A stretch of 64,000 nucleotides of DNA, from assembly GCA_947504705.1 (NCBI GenBank), contig CANNIA010000004.1:89948-153947 (forward strand), written 5' to 3'. Below are positions 31,867-42,451 of the stretch, in pieces (position 1 is the first letter of the stretch; the number at the start of each line of letters is the position of its first letter). Below the pieces are notes generated by a model. It worked only from the letters and a program-made list of their open reading frames with translations, was not told where the DNA came from and ran no database searches. The DNA comes from Paracoccaceae bacterium. Lineage in GTDB: Bacteria; Pseudomonadota; Alphaproteobacteria; Rhodobacterales; Rhodobacteraceae. A program made the position numbers and the translations under genes.

Positions 31867-32336
31867 GGTGGTTCTTGAAGGCGCGATGGGCAGATTGCCC
31901 ATCCTACATCCTGGCCCTGTTCCTGACGGTTGCTCCGGTCTGGGCGGTGCAGCCCGATGAGATGCTGGCCGATCCAGCCTTGGAAGCCCGCGCGCGGGAG
32001 ATCAGCCGCGATATCCGCTGCCCGGTATGTCAGGGCGAGACGATTGACGATTCGAACGCTCCCATTGCCCGCGACCTGCGGCTGATCATCCGCGAGAGGC
32101 TGGTGGCCGGGGACAGTGACGAGGCGGTGGTTGATTACATCGTCGACCGCTTTGGCGAGGGCGTGCTGTTCAACCCGCGTGCCAAGGGGGTGAACCTGAT
32201 CCTGTGGCTGGCCGGACCTGCGCTGTTGCTGGCGGGGATTGGGGTTGCGGTCTCGGCCGGGCGGCGTCGCGTGGGGATCGAGACCGGGCTTTCGGCAGAC
32301 GAGGAAGCCCGCCTGAAGGAAATTCTGAAGGACTAG
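31863..32336 (+). CDS. ccmH: Cytochrome c maturation thioredoxin-like protein CcmH (CcmL)
   Basis: Membrane-anchored periplasmic protein that reduces the CXXCH cysteines of apocytochromes before heme attachment. The redox motif is in REISRDIRCPVCQGETIDDSNAPIARDLR. One membrane helix (LILWLAGPALLLAGIGVAVSA) and a short cytoplasmic tail follow. The ATG overlaps the ccmF stop (ATGA). The N-terminus is odd: before the signal-peptide core (ILALFLTVAPVWA) come about 15 residues (KARWADCPSY) encoded by a palindromic repeat. Length is 157 residues. Confidence 0.93.
   Translation: MRWFLKARWADCPSYILALFLTVAPVWAVQPDEMLADPALEARAREISRDIRCPVCQGETIDDSNAPIARDLRLIIRERLVAGDSDEAVVDYIVDRFGEGVLFNPRAKGVNLILWLAGPALLLAGIGVAVSAGRRRVGIETGLSADEEARLKEILKD
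31885..31903. repeat. Palindrome inside the ccmH start (GATGGGCA-GAT-TGCCCATC)
   Basis: An 8-bp perfect inverted repeat with a 3-base centre, followed by CTAC. It has the same design as 53800-53819 and lies within the first 15 codons of ccmH. Confidence 0.65.
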
Positions 32337-32368
32337 GGCGAAGCCTTGAAGTTTTGGCAAGTGTTCGC

Positions 32369-32722
32369 TTAGGGGCAGGCCTGAAGCACGCGCATGCCGT
32401 CGTTGGTCATCACGACCAAAGTTTCGCCGTTTTCCGCGCCGCCTGCGGTCACAAGTGTTCCGCGCAGGGCCAGAACGTCTCCTGCGGGATCAGAGACCCC
32501 CTCTTCGCTGATGACGCCCTGAAATTTAGTCGCGTTCAACCCGCCTACGGGTTCCGGCGTGGTCAAGGTGATCAGGCCGCCTTCGCCGCCTCCAAACCAG
32601 TTTTCTCCATCCATACTGGCCTCGTCATAGGTGCCGCATTGCTCGGGGTGGCCCAGGTCATGATAGGAGTCAGCCCAAGCTAGTCCGGGAACTGCGACAA
32701 GAGCGATGGCCAAAAAGCGCAT
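32369..32722 (-). CDS. Small secreted protein, unknown function
   Basis: I do not recognise a family. The 117 residues start with a signal peptide (MRFLAIALVAVPGLAWADS). The mature part of about 100 residues is acidic and Gly-rich (DEASMDGENWFGGGEGG), with two Cys, one near the start (PEQCGTY) and one third from the end (LQACP), which may pair. The mature part reads as beta-rich (FQGVISEEGVSD, VLALRGTLV, ETLVVMTNDGMRVL). It begins three bases after the ilvN stop and is probably the last gene of the ilvB operon. It is convergent with ccmH. Confidence 0.7.
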   Translation of the reverse strand: MRFLAIALVAVPGLAWADSYHDLGHPEQCGTYDEASMDGENWFGGGEGGLITLTTPEPVGGLNATKFQGVISEEGVSDPAGDVLALRGTLVTAGGAENGETLVVMTNDGMRVLQACP

Positions 32723-32725
32723 GGA

Positions 32726-33286
32726 TCAAAGCCCGCGCTTCAGACCGGCGACTCCGGTCCGGGCGATTTCCAGAAGGCCAAGCGGGCGCATCAGGTCGGC
32801 GAAGGCGTCGATCTTGTCGGGGGTACCGGTCATCTCGAAGACAAAGCTTTCCAGCGTGCTGTCGACCACCTTGGCGCGGAAAATCTCGGCCAGTTGCAGG
32901 GCTTCGACCCGGGCGGCACCCGTGCCTGCGACCTTCAGCAGCGCCAGTTCGCGCTGGACCGAGGGGCCATCCATCGTGAGGTCATGCACTTCATGCACCG
33001 GGACCATGCGCCGAAGCTGGGCTTCGATCTGGTCGATCACGGCCGGGGTGCCACGGGTGACGACGGTGATGCGGCTGCGGTGGCCGGTGTGGTCGACTTC
33101 CGCGACCGTCAGGCTGTCGATGTTGTAACCGCGCCCAGAGAAGAGGCCGATCACCCGCGCCAGCACGCCGGGTTCGTTTTCCACGATCACCGCAAGGGTG
33201 TGGCTTTCTTCAACCTCGCTGGACCCAGAGCGGAGGTCATAGGCGGAGTGGCTGGTGGAGCCTTTTTTGATGTTGAGTGCGGACAT
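32726..33286 (-). CDS. ilvN: Acetolactate synthase small (regulatory) subunit
   Basis: Regulatory subunit conferring valine feedback inhibition on acetolactate synthase. The ACT domain is SHTLAVIVENEPGVLARVIGLFSGRGYNIDSLTV at residues 28-61, followed by a second ACT-like half ELALLKVAGTGAARVEALQLAEIFRAKVVD. At 186 residues it is the long (IlvH-like) form. Its start overlaps the stop of the unknown gene upstream by one base. The catalytic subunit lies one gene further upstream. Confidence 0.95.
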   Translation of the reverse strand: MSALNIKKGSTSHSAYDLRSGSSEVEESHTLAVIVENEPGVLARVIGLFSGRGYNIDSLTVAEVDHTGHRSRITVVTRGTPAVIDQIEAQLRRMVPVHEVHDLTMDGPSVQRELALLKVAGTGAARVEALQLAEIFRAKVVDSTLESFVFEMTGTPDKIDAFADLMRPLGLLEIARTGVAGLKRGL

Positions 33287-33767
33287 CAGAGTTTCCTGAC
33301 AAGCTTGATTTCGTGGTTGGAGGCAATCATGCGATTGATGGTCTCGGTCACCTTTTCGCAGAAAGCACCATAAGCAGAATTGTTAAAGATCCGCGCCAGC
33401 AAATTCGGTTTAGGGTCAATGCCGATCAAGTGTCCGTTGCCATCTTCCTTCGCATCCGGCTGGTCCATGGTTCCACAAATGATATGAACCATCCCGCCAC
33501 TGGGCGCGGCGAGGACCAAGAGACGGAAGAATTGTTCGTTGGAATTCTCGACCGGGGGCAAACCTGCTTGCCGCAACCCGGAAGCGACCCAAGCCGTCAG
33601 TTCTTTGGCATAGACACCATCGTCCAGGTAGTCGTCGCGTTCGTCTGCGGGCAGGTTGTTTCTGTGGGCATCGAGTTGGGCCGCGTCCATACCTTTGATA
33701 CGGGCTTCTCCTTTGGTGCGCCGGAAAAGCGTCGTCTCGATTTCGAAGGAGATTGCGCGAGAGCGTG

Positions 33768-33771
<4 letters not shown>
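33286..33771 (-). CDS. Unknown cytoplasmic protein between ilvB and ilvN
   Basis: I do not recognise a family. The 161 residues contain no signal peptide or membrane helix. The N-terminal 60 residues are charged (DAHRNNLPADERDDYLDDGVYAKELTAWVASGLRQAG). Next comes a hydrophobic strand region (FFRLLVLAAPSGGMVHIICGTMD). A C-terminal stretch LLARIFNNSAYGAFCEKVTETINRMIASNHEIKL follows. The GTG start overlaps the ilvB stop (GTGA) and the gene ends inside the ilvN start, so it is locked into the operon. Its base composition is slightly more AT-rich than its neighbours, suggesting a later arrival. Confidence 0.72.
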
Positions 33772-35513
<1,742 letters not shown>

Positions 35514-35534
35514 TGTCTTCTCCTTCAGCGCAAC

Positions 35535-35564
35535 AAAAAGCCCCCGAAAGTTTCCTTCGGGGGC
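35535..35564 (-). terminator. Attenuator (intrinsic terminator) in the ilvB leader
   Basis: On the reverse strand GCCCCCGAA pairs with TTCGGGGGC (9 bp, 7-base loop) followed by five T, ending 22 bases before the ilvB ATG. A terminator just upstream of a gene it would block is the mark of attenuation. Confidence 0.85.
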
Positions 35565-35605
35565 GCATGGGAACCACTATGGTCAACCGTTACCGGCCCA
35601 TGCGC
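35563..35605 (-). promoter_or_regulatory. Competing leader stem next to the ilv attenuator
   Basis: On the reverse strand GCGCATGGG (35597-35605), within the last codons of the leader peptide, pairs perfectly with CCCATGCGC (35563-35571). That second arm abuts and shares two bases with the terminator stem. Ribosome position on the leader would decide whether this stem forms. Confidence 0.6.
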
Positions 35606-35637
35606 GTCCTTCCTACAATGACAAGAAGTCTGGCCAT
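35590..35637 (-). CDS. ilvL: ilvB leader peptide (MARLLVIVGRTRMGR)
   Basis: A 15-codon frame with an AAAGGGA ribosome-binding site eight bases before its ATG. Codons 4-8 are Leu-Leu-Val-Ile-Val, an unbroken run of the three amino acids made by the operon. It ends 26 bases before the attenuator hairpin. This is the classical layout of translation-coupled attenuation: charged branched-chain tRNAs let the ribosome finish and the terminator form, while shortage stalls it on the run. The peptide has no other expected function. The name ilvL follows common usage for such leaders. Confidence 0.8.
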   Translation of the reverse strand: MARLLVIVGRTRMGR

Positions 35638-35666
35638 GGGCCGATCCCTTTCACGTTCGGTTGGAA

Positions 35667-35693
35667 CTTATGGCGGGATATGCCGGGGGTCAA
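35667..35693 (-). promoter_or_regulatory. Candidate ilvB-operon promoter
   Basis: On the reverse strand TTGACC (35688-35693) is followed after 15-16 bases by CATAAG/ATAAGT (35666-35672). Transcription would begin about 20 bases before the leader peptide. The spacing is slightly short. Confidence 0.4.
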
Positions 35694-35907
35694 CGGGATT
35701 TGCAAACAGAAAATGTCGCTTTTGCCTGGTGATTTTGAACTTATGTTGCGACAGGTTGGCGCATGGCGCAACTTTCGGAATTCTGGCGCTGAGCGCACAG
35801 GGATTGCGCGAAATCGAGTCGCGATTTCGAAGGACGCGGGAACGCTTGCGCTGTAGAAACGTTTCCCAACGGCCCCGGCAATCGTGGCCTGAAAGGAACC
35901 TCACAAG

Positions 35908-36519
35908 ATGCGCCTATTCACAACCCCCGGAACTTGTTCGCTGGCCAGCCACATCGCGCTGAGCGAGAGCGGTCTGGATTTCACAGCCGAAATCGTCAAC
36001 CTGCGCGACAAGACCTTGGCCGATGGCAGCGATTATCGGGCGATCAATCCCAAGGGCGCGGTGCCCGCGCTGGAAATCAGCCCCGGCGAAGTGCTGACCG
36101 AAGGCGTGGCGATCATGCAATATGTGGCCGATCAGGCTCCGGGCGCGGGGATTGCTCCGCCCGCAGGCACGCTGGAACGGGCGCGGCTGCAAGAGGCGCT
36201 GAACTATATTGCGGGGGAGTTGCATAAGTCGGGCTATGCGATCTTTTTCCGTCCGGGCCTGACGGACGAGCTCAAACAGGCACAGATGGGGGTGATCGAC
36301 ACCAAGTTGGCCTGGCTTGAGGCGCTGTTGTCGGATGGGCGGGACTATCTTCTTTCCAGCGGCTATTCGCTGGCGGATGGGTATCTCTTCACCATCTCGG
36401 GTTGGTCCAAGAAATTCGACCATGATCTGTCGCGCTTTCCCAAGATCGTCGCCCTGCGGGAGCGCGTGGCGGCACGTCCGGCTGTGCAGGCTGCGATGCG
36501 GGCCGAAGGCATGATCTAA
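35908..36519 (+). CDS. Glutathione S-transferase, beta-like
   Basis: A 203-residue cytosolic GST. The N-terminal thioredoxin-like domain (MRLFTTPGTCSLASHIALSESGLDF) has the Cys of beta-class enzymes at position 10. The conserved cis-Pro is in AINPKGAVPALEI, and Glu-Gly in LTEGVAIMQYVADQ. The helical C-terminal domain ends FPKIVALRERVAARPAVQAAMRAEG. A ribosome-binding site GAAAGGAAC precedes the ATG. It is a single-gene unit, with an intrinsic terminator just after its stop. A broken relative is at 42452-43011. Confidence 0.92.
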   Translation: MRLFTTPGTCSLASHIALSESGLDFTAEIVNLRDKTLADGSDYRAINPKGAVPALEISPGEVLTEGVAIMQYVADQAPGAGIAPPAGTLERARLQEALNYIAGELHKSGYAIFFRPGLTDELKQAQMGVIDTKLAWLEALLSDGRDYLLSSGYSLADGYLFTISGWSKKFDHDLSRFPKIVALRERVAARPAVQAAMRAEGMI

Positions 36520-36527
36520 GGCCATTG

Positions 36528-36564
36528 CCCCGCCCGGGACTTTGGTCTGTCGGGCGGGGTGTTT
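36528..36564 (+). terminator. Intrinsic terminator of the GST gene
   Basis: CCCCGCCCG (36528-36536) and CGGGCGGGG (36551-36559) form a 9-bp GC stem with a 14-base loop, followed by TGTTT. It starts nine bases after the GST stop codon. Confidence 0.65.
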
Positions 36565-36614
36565 CCTTGCCGATCCCAAGAATGTGGGTTTCGCTATGGA
36601 ATAAGCCGGTCTAG

Positions 36615-37781
<1,167 letters not shown>

Positions 37782-37800
37782 GCGTATCTGTCGGATTTGA

Positions 37801-37829
37801 AGGCCCCGGGGGAAACCCTGGGGCCTTTT
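37801..37829 (+). terminator. Intrinsic terminator after the TRAP binding protein
   Basis: GGCCCC-GGG pairs with CCC-GGGGCC around GGGAAA, followed by TTTT. It lies 20 bases past the stop and faces the reverse-strand DUF2269 gene. Confidence 0.75.
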
Positions 37830-37838
37830 GCTTTGGGG

Positions 37839-38306
37839 TCAGAGGCTTGGCTTGGTCAGCATCAGCCAGACGATGCCAAGAACGGCGGCAAAGGCGGGAA
37901 AGCCGAAGGCAAACCACCAGCGATACAGGCGGTGGTAGGCGGGCGGCAGGGGTTGGCCTTGGTCGCGCGCCTGGACGGCAAGGTTGCGCAGGCGGATCTG
38001 CATAAAGACGACCGGCAGCCAAAAGGCTCCGACAACCAGATAGAGAATCAGCGACAGGGCGATCCAGCCTTCTGACAGGGGCCAGCCGGCCGCGCGGGCG
38101 AGAAGAAAGCCGGTGACCGGTTGCAAGACAGCGGCTGTCGCGGTGAAGACCATGTCGCCAAGGACCACGATCCCCGCGACATGGGCGATCAGCGCCGGGT
38201 CGCGGCTGTGGTTCGAGATGACCATGAAGAAGGCGATGCCTGCGCCAGTTCCAAGAAGGACGGTCGCGCCCATGACATGGGCAAAGAGCAGGAGGTCGTG
38301 GGTCAT
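37839..38306 (-). CDS. DUF2269-type four-helix membrane protein
   Basis: A 155-residue integral membrane protein with four predicted helices. They run from HDLLLFAHVMGATVLLGTGAGIAFFMV, through VVLGDMVFTATAAVLQPVTGFLLA and ALSLILYLVVGAFWLPVVFMQI, to WWFAFGFPAFAAVLGIVWLML. This matches the DUF2269 pattern with conserved His in the first helix and between helices. Function is unknown. The ATG overlaps the stop of the SDR-DoxX gene by four bases, so it is the last gene of the dctQ-dctM unit. Confidence 0.8.
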   Translation of the reverse strand: MTHDLLLFAHVMGATVLLGTGAGIAFFMVISNHSRDPALIAHVAGIVVLGDMVFTATAAVLQPVTGFLLARAAGWPLSEGWIALSLILYLVVGAFWLPVVFMQIRLRNLAVQARDQGQPLPPAYHRLYRWWFAFGFPAFAAVLGIVWLMLTKPSL

Positions 38307-39595
38307 CGCTCCTCCAACACCAGCCAGACCCAGAGGGCAAGGACCATGCCGGGCAGGACCTTGAGCATCGGGCCAAGCGGATCAGCCCAAAGGTCGGGGG
38401 CAGTGAACAGGCTTCCCGCCAGATAGGCGGCCGAGAGAAGCGCCATGCCAAGGGCGGCGCGGCTTGCGAAGTTGCGCCAGAGGATCAGGAGGCCAAGTGC
38501 TATGTCGGCCAAGGCTCCGCCAAGGACAAGCGCGGTGGCGGGGGTTTGGGTCATGCCTCGGCTGGTCAGGATATGGATGGCCCGATCGGGTGCCACAAGG
38601 GTGAGGAGGCCGGAAAGGGTCCAGAACAGGGCAAGTGTGGCGATAGCGAGGGGGAGGGCGGTATAGGCTCGGGCGGCCAACCGGTCGGCGCGAGTGGCGG
38701 GGAGGGAGGCCAAGGTTTCGGCCAGGGGTCGGCAGGGATGACCGCCTGCGTCGGCCCATGGCTTGGGGTCGCCTGTGATGCCGTCAGACAGTGTGCGGAG
38801 CGCGGTTGAGCGCAGGGGCGAGCGCCAGCCAAGGAGGCCAAGGGCGTTGGCGATGCGGGCGGGCAGCGACAGGGTCCAGCGGGGAAGCCGGGGTTTGAAG
38901 CGTGGTTCGGGCAGGCCAAGCCAGCGGCGAAGGGCCAAGGTTAGGTCGGGCAAGCTGTGGCTTTCGGCTTCGGTCAGGTCGCCCTCGGTGCCGTGGGGGA
39001 TTTCGCCATTTGCGGCAGCAGTGACGGCAGCGGCGAGGTCGGCGACATGGACGGTCTGAACCCGTGTTTCCGGCATGACTTGCGGCAGAATCCCCGGTAG
39101 CGCGGCTACGGCGCGCAGAAGGGCAGTGCCGCCATAGGCCTCCTGCGCGAGAACGAGGGTTGGGCGCAGGATCACCCAGTTGGCGGTCTGGCGGACAAGG
39201 GCGTCGCCATCCGCCTTGGTGCGGAAGAAATGGGTCGATGCTTCAGGTGAAACACCGGCGGCGGAAATCTGGATCAGGCGCAGGGGTAGGCCTCTGGCCG
39301 CCTCGGTCAGGCGGGCAAGGGTCGTGACGTGGATCGCCTGCAGGTCATCGCGGGTGCCGTCCTGCAGCGCCCCGGCAGCATTGACCACGACCGAGACGCC
39401 TTGCAGAATGTCACGCCATTCGGCGACAGTGATCGCGGGAATGTCGCGGATCAGCCATGCGGCCCTTGGGTCGATCTGGCGCGCCGCAGTTGCCGAGCGG
39501 CCGATCCCGGTGACGGTAAAGCCCGCATCGGCGAGCGCGCGAAGGCAAGCCGCGCCGATCAGGCCATAGCCGCCAAGGATGATCGCGCGGGCCAT
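38303..39595 (-). CDS. SDR (NAD-dependent epimerase) fused to a DoxX-like membrane domain
   Basis: A 430-residue two-part protein. Residues 1-250 form an extended SDR/NmrA-like Rossmann domain, with GGYGLIGAACLRALADAG at the N-terminus, VVVNAAGALQ, and HVADLAAAVTAAANG. Residues 310-430 contain four hydrophobic segments of the DoxX_2 type (ALFWTLSGLLTLVAPDRAIHIL, ALVLGGALADIALGLLILW, AALGMALLSAAYLAGSL, VLPGMVLALWVWLV). Similar fusions are seen elsewhere in proteobacteria, without known function. It begins three bases after the dctM stop and overlaps DUF2269. Confidence 0.84.
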   Translation of the reverse strand: MARAIILGGYGLIGAACLRALADAGFTVTGIGRSATAARQIDPRAAWLIRDIPAITVAEWRDILQGVSVVVNAAGALQDGTRDDLQAIHVTTLARLTEAARGLPLRLIQISAAGVSPEASTHFFRTKADGDALVRQTANWVILRPTLVLAQEAYGGTALLRAVAALPGILPQVMPETRVQTVHVADLAAAVTAAANGEIPHGTEGDLTEAESHSLPDLTLALRRWLGLPEPRFKPRLPRWTLSLPARIANALGLLGWRSPLRSTALRTLSDGITGDPKPWADAGGHPCRPLAETLASLPATRADRLAARAYTALPLAIATLALFWTLSGLLTLVAPDRAIHILTSRGMTQTPATALVLGGALADIALGLLILWRNFASRAALGMALLSAAYLAGSLFTAPDLWADPLGPMLKVLPGMVLALWVWLVLEER

Positions 39596-39598
39596 TCT

Positions 39599-41278
39599 CT
39601 AGGGGTCGATCTTCGGAGCGCCAAGGGTTGGTGCCCCCAGAGTTGGTGCGCCAAGCGGGGCGAGGGGTTGCAGGGCGGGGATGGTGATTGTCACGCTCGT
39701 TGGATCAACGGCCGGGCCCTTATAGTGCATGACCATCTGCGGAAAGGCGATGGTCAGGCCGATCATTGCGACCTGAATCACGACAAACGGCACCGCCCCC
39801 CAGTAGATCTGGGCGGTGGAGACCCCAGCCAGACGTTCTCCGGTGACCTTGTCGTTGTAGGGCGAACGGGGGGCGACGGAGCGGAGGTAGAAGAGCGCAA
39901 AGCCAAAGGGCGGATGCATGAATGAGGTCTGCATGTTGACCCCAAGGATCACCCCAAACCAGATCAGGTCGATCCCAAGCGCGTTGGCGGGGGCCACGAG
40001 CAGGGGGACGATGATGAACGCGAGTTCGAAGAAATCGAGGAAGAAGGCCAATAGGAACACCAGGATCGAGACGAAGATCAGGAACCCGGTCTGGCCCCCT
40101 GGCAGGCCGACCAGAAGATGTTCGACCCAGATATGGCCGTTCACCCCGTAGAAGGCGAGGCTGAAGACCCGCGCGCCGATCAAGATGAACATGACAAAGG
40201 CGGAAAGCCTTGTGGTGGAGGCGAGGGCTTGGGTGATGACGGTGCGTGTAAGTCGTCCTTTGATGGCGGCCATCAGCATCGCGCCGACGGCGCCCATGGC
40301 TCCGCCTTCGGTTGGGGTGGCGATCCCGAGGAAGATCGTGCCGAGGACGAGGAAGATCAGTGCCAAGGGCGGGATCAGGACGACGATCACTTGCCGGGCG
40401 AGGTTGGACAGGAGGTTGATGCCAAGCGCCTTGTCGGCAATGGCCCAGATATAGATCGCGACGATGCCGACACTGCCGCCAAGGATATCGGCATTGGCGC
40501 CATGGGTCGGGTAAAGCCACAGATGGGCAGCATAGCCGATGCCGATTGCGGCGGCGATGGCGACCAGAAGCGAGGTGATGCCGTGGCCAAGCGTCCGCGC
40601 CTCAAGCGGCAGAGCGGGGACCCATTTCGGGCGGACCACTGAGACGATGAAGACATACCCCATGTAAAGCCCAGTCAGGACAAGGCCGGGGATCATCGCG
40701 CCCTTGTACATGTCGCCGACCGATTTCCCCAGCTGGTCGGCAAGAACGATCAGGACGAGCGAGGGCGGGATGATCTGGGCCAGCGTACCAGAGGCCGCGA
40801 TAACCCCACTGGCGACGCGGCGGTCATAGCCATAGCGCAGCATGATGGGCAGCGAGATCAGGCCCATGGCGATGACTGAGGCGGCGACAACGCCGGTCGT
40901 GGCGGCAAGCAGCGCGCCGACGATGATCACGGCATAGGCAAGCCCGCCGCGAATGGGGCCGAAAAGCTGGCCGATGGTGTCCAGAAGGTCTTCGGCCATG
41001 CCGCTGCGTTCAAGGACAATTCCCATGAAGGTGAAGAAGGGGATGGCCAGAAGTGTCTCATTCGACATCGTGCCCCAGACGCGCTGGTTCAGCGCATCCA
41101 GAAGCGGCCAGTCAAGGTTGAAGGCCCCGCCAGAATAGGGGGTGAGCCAGACGCCGATGGCAAAGAAGAACAGGCCGTTGGCGGCCAGCGAAAAGGCGAC
41201 CGGGTAGCCCATAAGCAGAAAGACCACCAGCGAGGCGAACATGATCGGGGCCATGTTCTGGGTGATGAGGTCCAGCAT
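39599..41278 (-). CDS. dctM: TRAP transporter large permease (DctM)
   Basis: Large membrane subunit of a TRAP transporter; it carries out sodium-coupled uptake of the substrate delivered by the binding protein. It has about 12 membrane segments and the family motifs LLAIPFFTFMGIVLERSGM and GLISLPIMLRYGYDRRVASGVIAASGTLAQIIPPSLVLIVLAD. The last part includes ATPTEGGAMGAVGA and MQTSFMHPPFGFALFYLR. At 559 residues it is longer than typical DctM because of a cytoplasmic insert and a C-terminal tail of LGAPT repeats. Its start overlaps the dctQ stop. Confidence 0.93.
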   Translation of the reverse strand: MLDLITQNMAPIMFASLVVFLLMGYPVAFSLAANGLFFFAIGVWLTPYSGGAFNLDWPLLDALNQRVWGTMSNETLLAIPFFTFMGIVLERSGMAEDLLDTIGQLFGPIRGGLAYAVIIVGALLAATTGVVAASVIAMGLISLPIMLRYGYDRRVASGVIAASGTLAQIIPPSLVLIVLADQLGKSVGDMYKGAMIPGLVLTGLYMGYVFIVSVVRPKWVPALPLEARTLGHGITSLLVAIAAAIGIGYAAHLWLYPTHGANADILGGSVGIVAIYIWAIADKALGINLLSNLARQVIVVLIPPLALIFLVLGTIFLGIATPTEGGAMGAVGAMLMAAIKGRLTRTVITQALASTTRLSAFVMFILIGARVFSLAFYGVNGHIWVEHLLVGLPGGQTGFLIFVSILVFLLAFFLDFFELAFIIVPLLVAPANALGIDLIWFGVILGVNMQTSFMHPPFGFALFYLRSVAPRSPYNDKVTGERLAGVSTAQIYWGAVPFVVIQVAMIGLTIAFPQMVMHYKGPAVDPTSVTITIPALQPLAPLGAPTLGAPTLGAPKIDP

Positions 41279-41898
41279 CAGCGCTTGCCCCCACCGGTCT
41301 GATTGGCGGCGAGCTGCGAAACGGTCTGGGCGAGTTCGGAGCCTTCCAGTTCAGCCGCCTCATGGGCGGAGACGAAAGGGTGGGGGTCATCAATCAAGCC
41401 CTGCATCACGGCGATCTTCTTGATGATCTCGGACAGAACCTGCGCGATCAGCTGCAGGAAGCCTACGGCAAGGATGGCGCGGGAGGGCCAGACGATCAAC
41501 CCGCTGGCATTGCCCGAGCCTTGGCCTGACTGGAAGGCCGACCAGGCATAGGGGACCAGCATCCAGCCCATAAGCAGGACGAAGGGCAGGGCAAATACCA
41601 CATGGCCGAACAGGTCGATCCAGTGCTGGGTGCGGCGGCTGCGCGTGCCGTAGAAAATGTCGATCCGGATATGTTCGTTCTGCTTCAGGACGTAAGCTGC
41701 CGCCCCCATGAAGGCTGCGCCGAAGAGATACCATTGCAGTTCAAGCCAGGCGTTCGAGGCGTGCGCGGGTGCGACCTTTCTGACGATGGCATTGCCCGCG
41801 CTGACCAGAACGGCCAGCAGGATCAGCCACATCACGGTCTTGCCGATAAGCTCGTTCACGCGGTCGATGCCGCGCGAAATGCCAAGCAATGCCTGCAT
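41278..41898 (-). CDS. dctQ: TRAP transporter small permease (DctQ)
   Basis: Four-helix small subunit that partners DctM. Membrane segments are at IGKTVMWLILLAVLVSAGNAIV, WLELQWYLFGAAFMGAAAYVL with the typical ELQWYLFGAAF motif, LFGHVVFALPFVLLMGWML and AILAVGFLQLIAQVLSEIIKK. The last 40 residues are a hydrophilic tail. Length is 206 residues. GGGGGACGA precedes the ATG. It starts the operon dctQ-dctM-SDR/DoxX-DUF2269. The cognate binding protein is probably the TakP-like protein at 36678-37781. Confidence 0.9.
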   Translation of the reverse strand: MQALLGISRGIDRVNELIGKTVMWLILLAVLVSAGNAIVRKVAPAHASNAWLELQWYLFGAAFMGAAAYVLKQNEHIRIDIFYGTRSRRTQHWIDLFGHVVFALPFVLLMGWMLVPYAWSAFQSGQGSGNASGLIVWPSRAILAVGFLQLIAQVLSEIIKKIAVMQGLIDDPHPFVSAHEAAELEGSELAQTVSQLAANQTGGGKR

Positions 41899-41984
41899 TC
41901 GTCGTCCCCCTGGCTGCGCCGGTTTTCCGGACTCTTGACCCCTTGCTAAGCCATCTTCCGGGCTTCGCCAAGCGTTGAGGAAGC

Positions 41985-42329
41985 TTAGGCCGCTGCGCGC
42001 GCTTTCAGGCGCTGGCCGACCTCGGAAATGGCCTGGATCACGGGCATGAATTCAAGGCCCAGTGCCGTCAGGGCGTATTCGACCGAGGGGGGCGAGGTGT
42101 CCTTGACCGCGCGGGAAAGGATGCCGCGATCCTCAAGCTCGCGCAGGCGCTGGGTCAGGACCTTGGCCGAAACCAATGGGATATCGGACCGCAGTTCGGA
42201 AAACCGCCGGGGACCGGAGGACAGGTACCAGATGATATTCGGTGTCCAGGCCCCACCGATGAACGACATGCAATCCGACAGGGCGCATTGCGGGTGGGGG
42301 GTGCGGTTCTTGCGGCGTTTCAGGGTCAT
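41985..42329 (-). CDS. HxlR family winged-helix transcriptional regulator
   Basis: A 114-residue regulator with the HxlR signature. The conserved Cys residues in PQCALSDCMSFIGGAWTPNIIWYLSSGPRRFSELRSDIP are at the N-terminus. The HTH is VSAKVLTQRLRELEDRGILSR, and the wing ends YALTALG. HxlR proteins often respond to electrophiles through the Cys. I prefer the ATG at 42329 (MTLKRRKNR) although its ribosome-binding site is weak; a TTG at 42368 is the alternative. It is divergent from the broken GST operon and is its likely regulator. Confidence 0.88.
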   Translation of the reverse strand: MTLKRRKNRTPHPQCALSDCMSFIGGAWTPNIIWYLSSGPRRFSELRSDIPLVSAKVLTQRLRELEDRGILSRAVKDTSPPSVEYALTALGLEFMPVIQAISEVGQRLKARAAA

Positions 42330-42347
42330 CAGAAAGGTCCGAGACTG

Positions 42348-42407
42348 GTTACTGCGAAGATACTTCAATCCATTCGTTACTGCAAGTTACCCCGTTACCA
42401 AAGGTTA
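42348..42407. repeat. Five GTTAC repeats between the HxlR gene and the GST operon
   Basis: GTTAC begins at 42348, 42376, 42386, 42394 and 42403. The first two share GTTACTGC; the last three share GTTACC with 8-9-base spacing. Placement in the divergent promoter region makes them candidate operators for the HxlR protein. Confidence 0.55.
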
Positions 42408-42451
42408 CCAGTTGACCTAGATCGGGCGCATCAGCAACCAACGACAGACTG

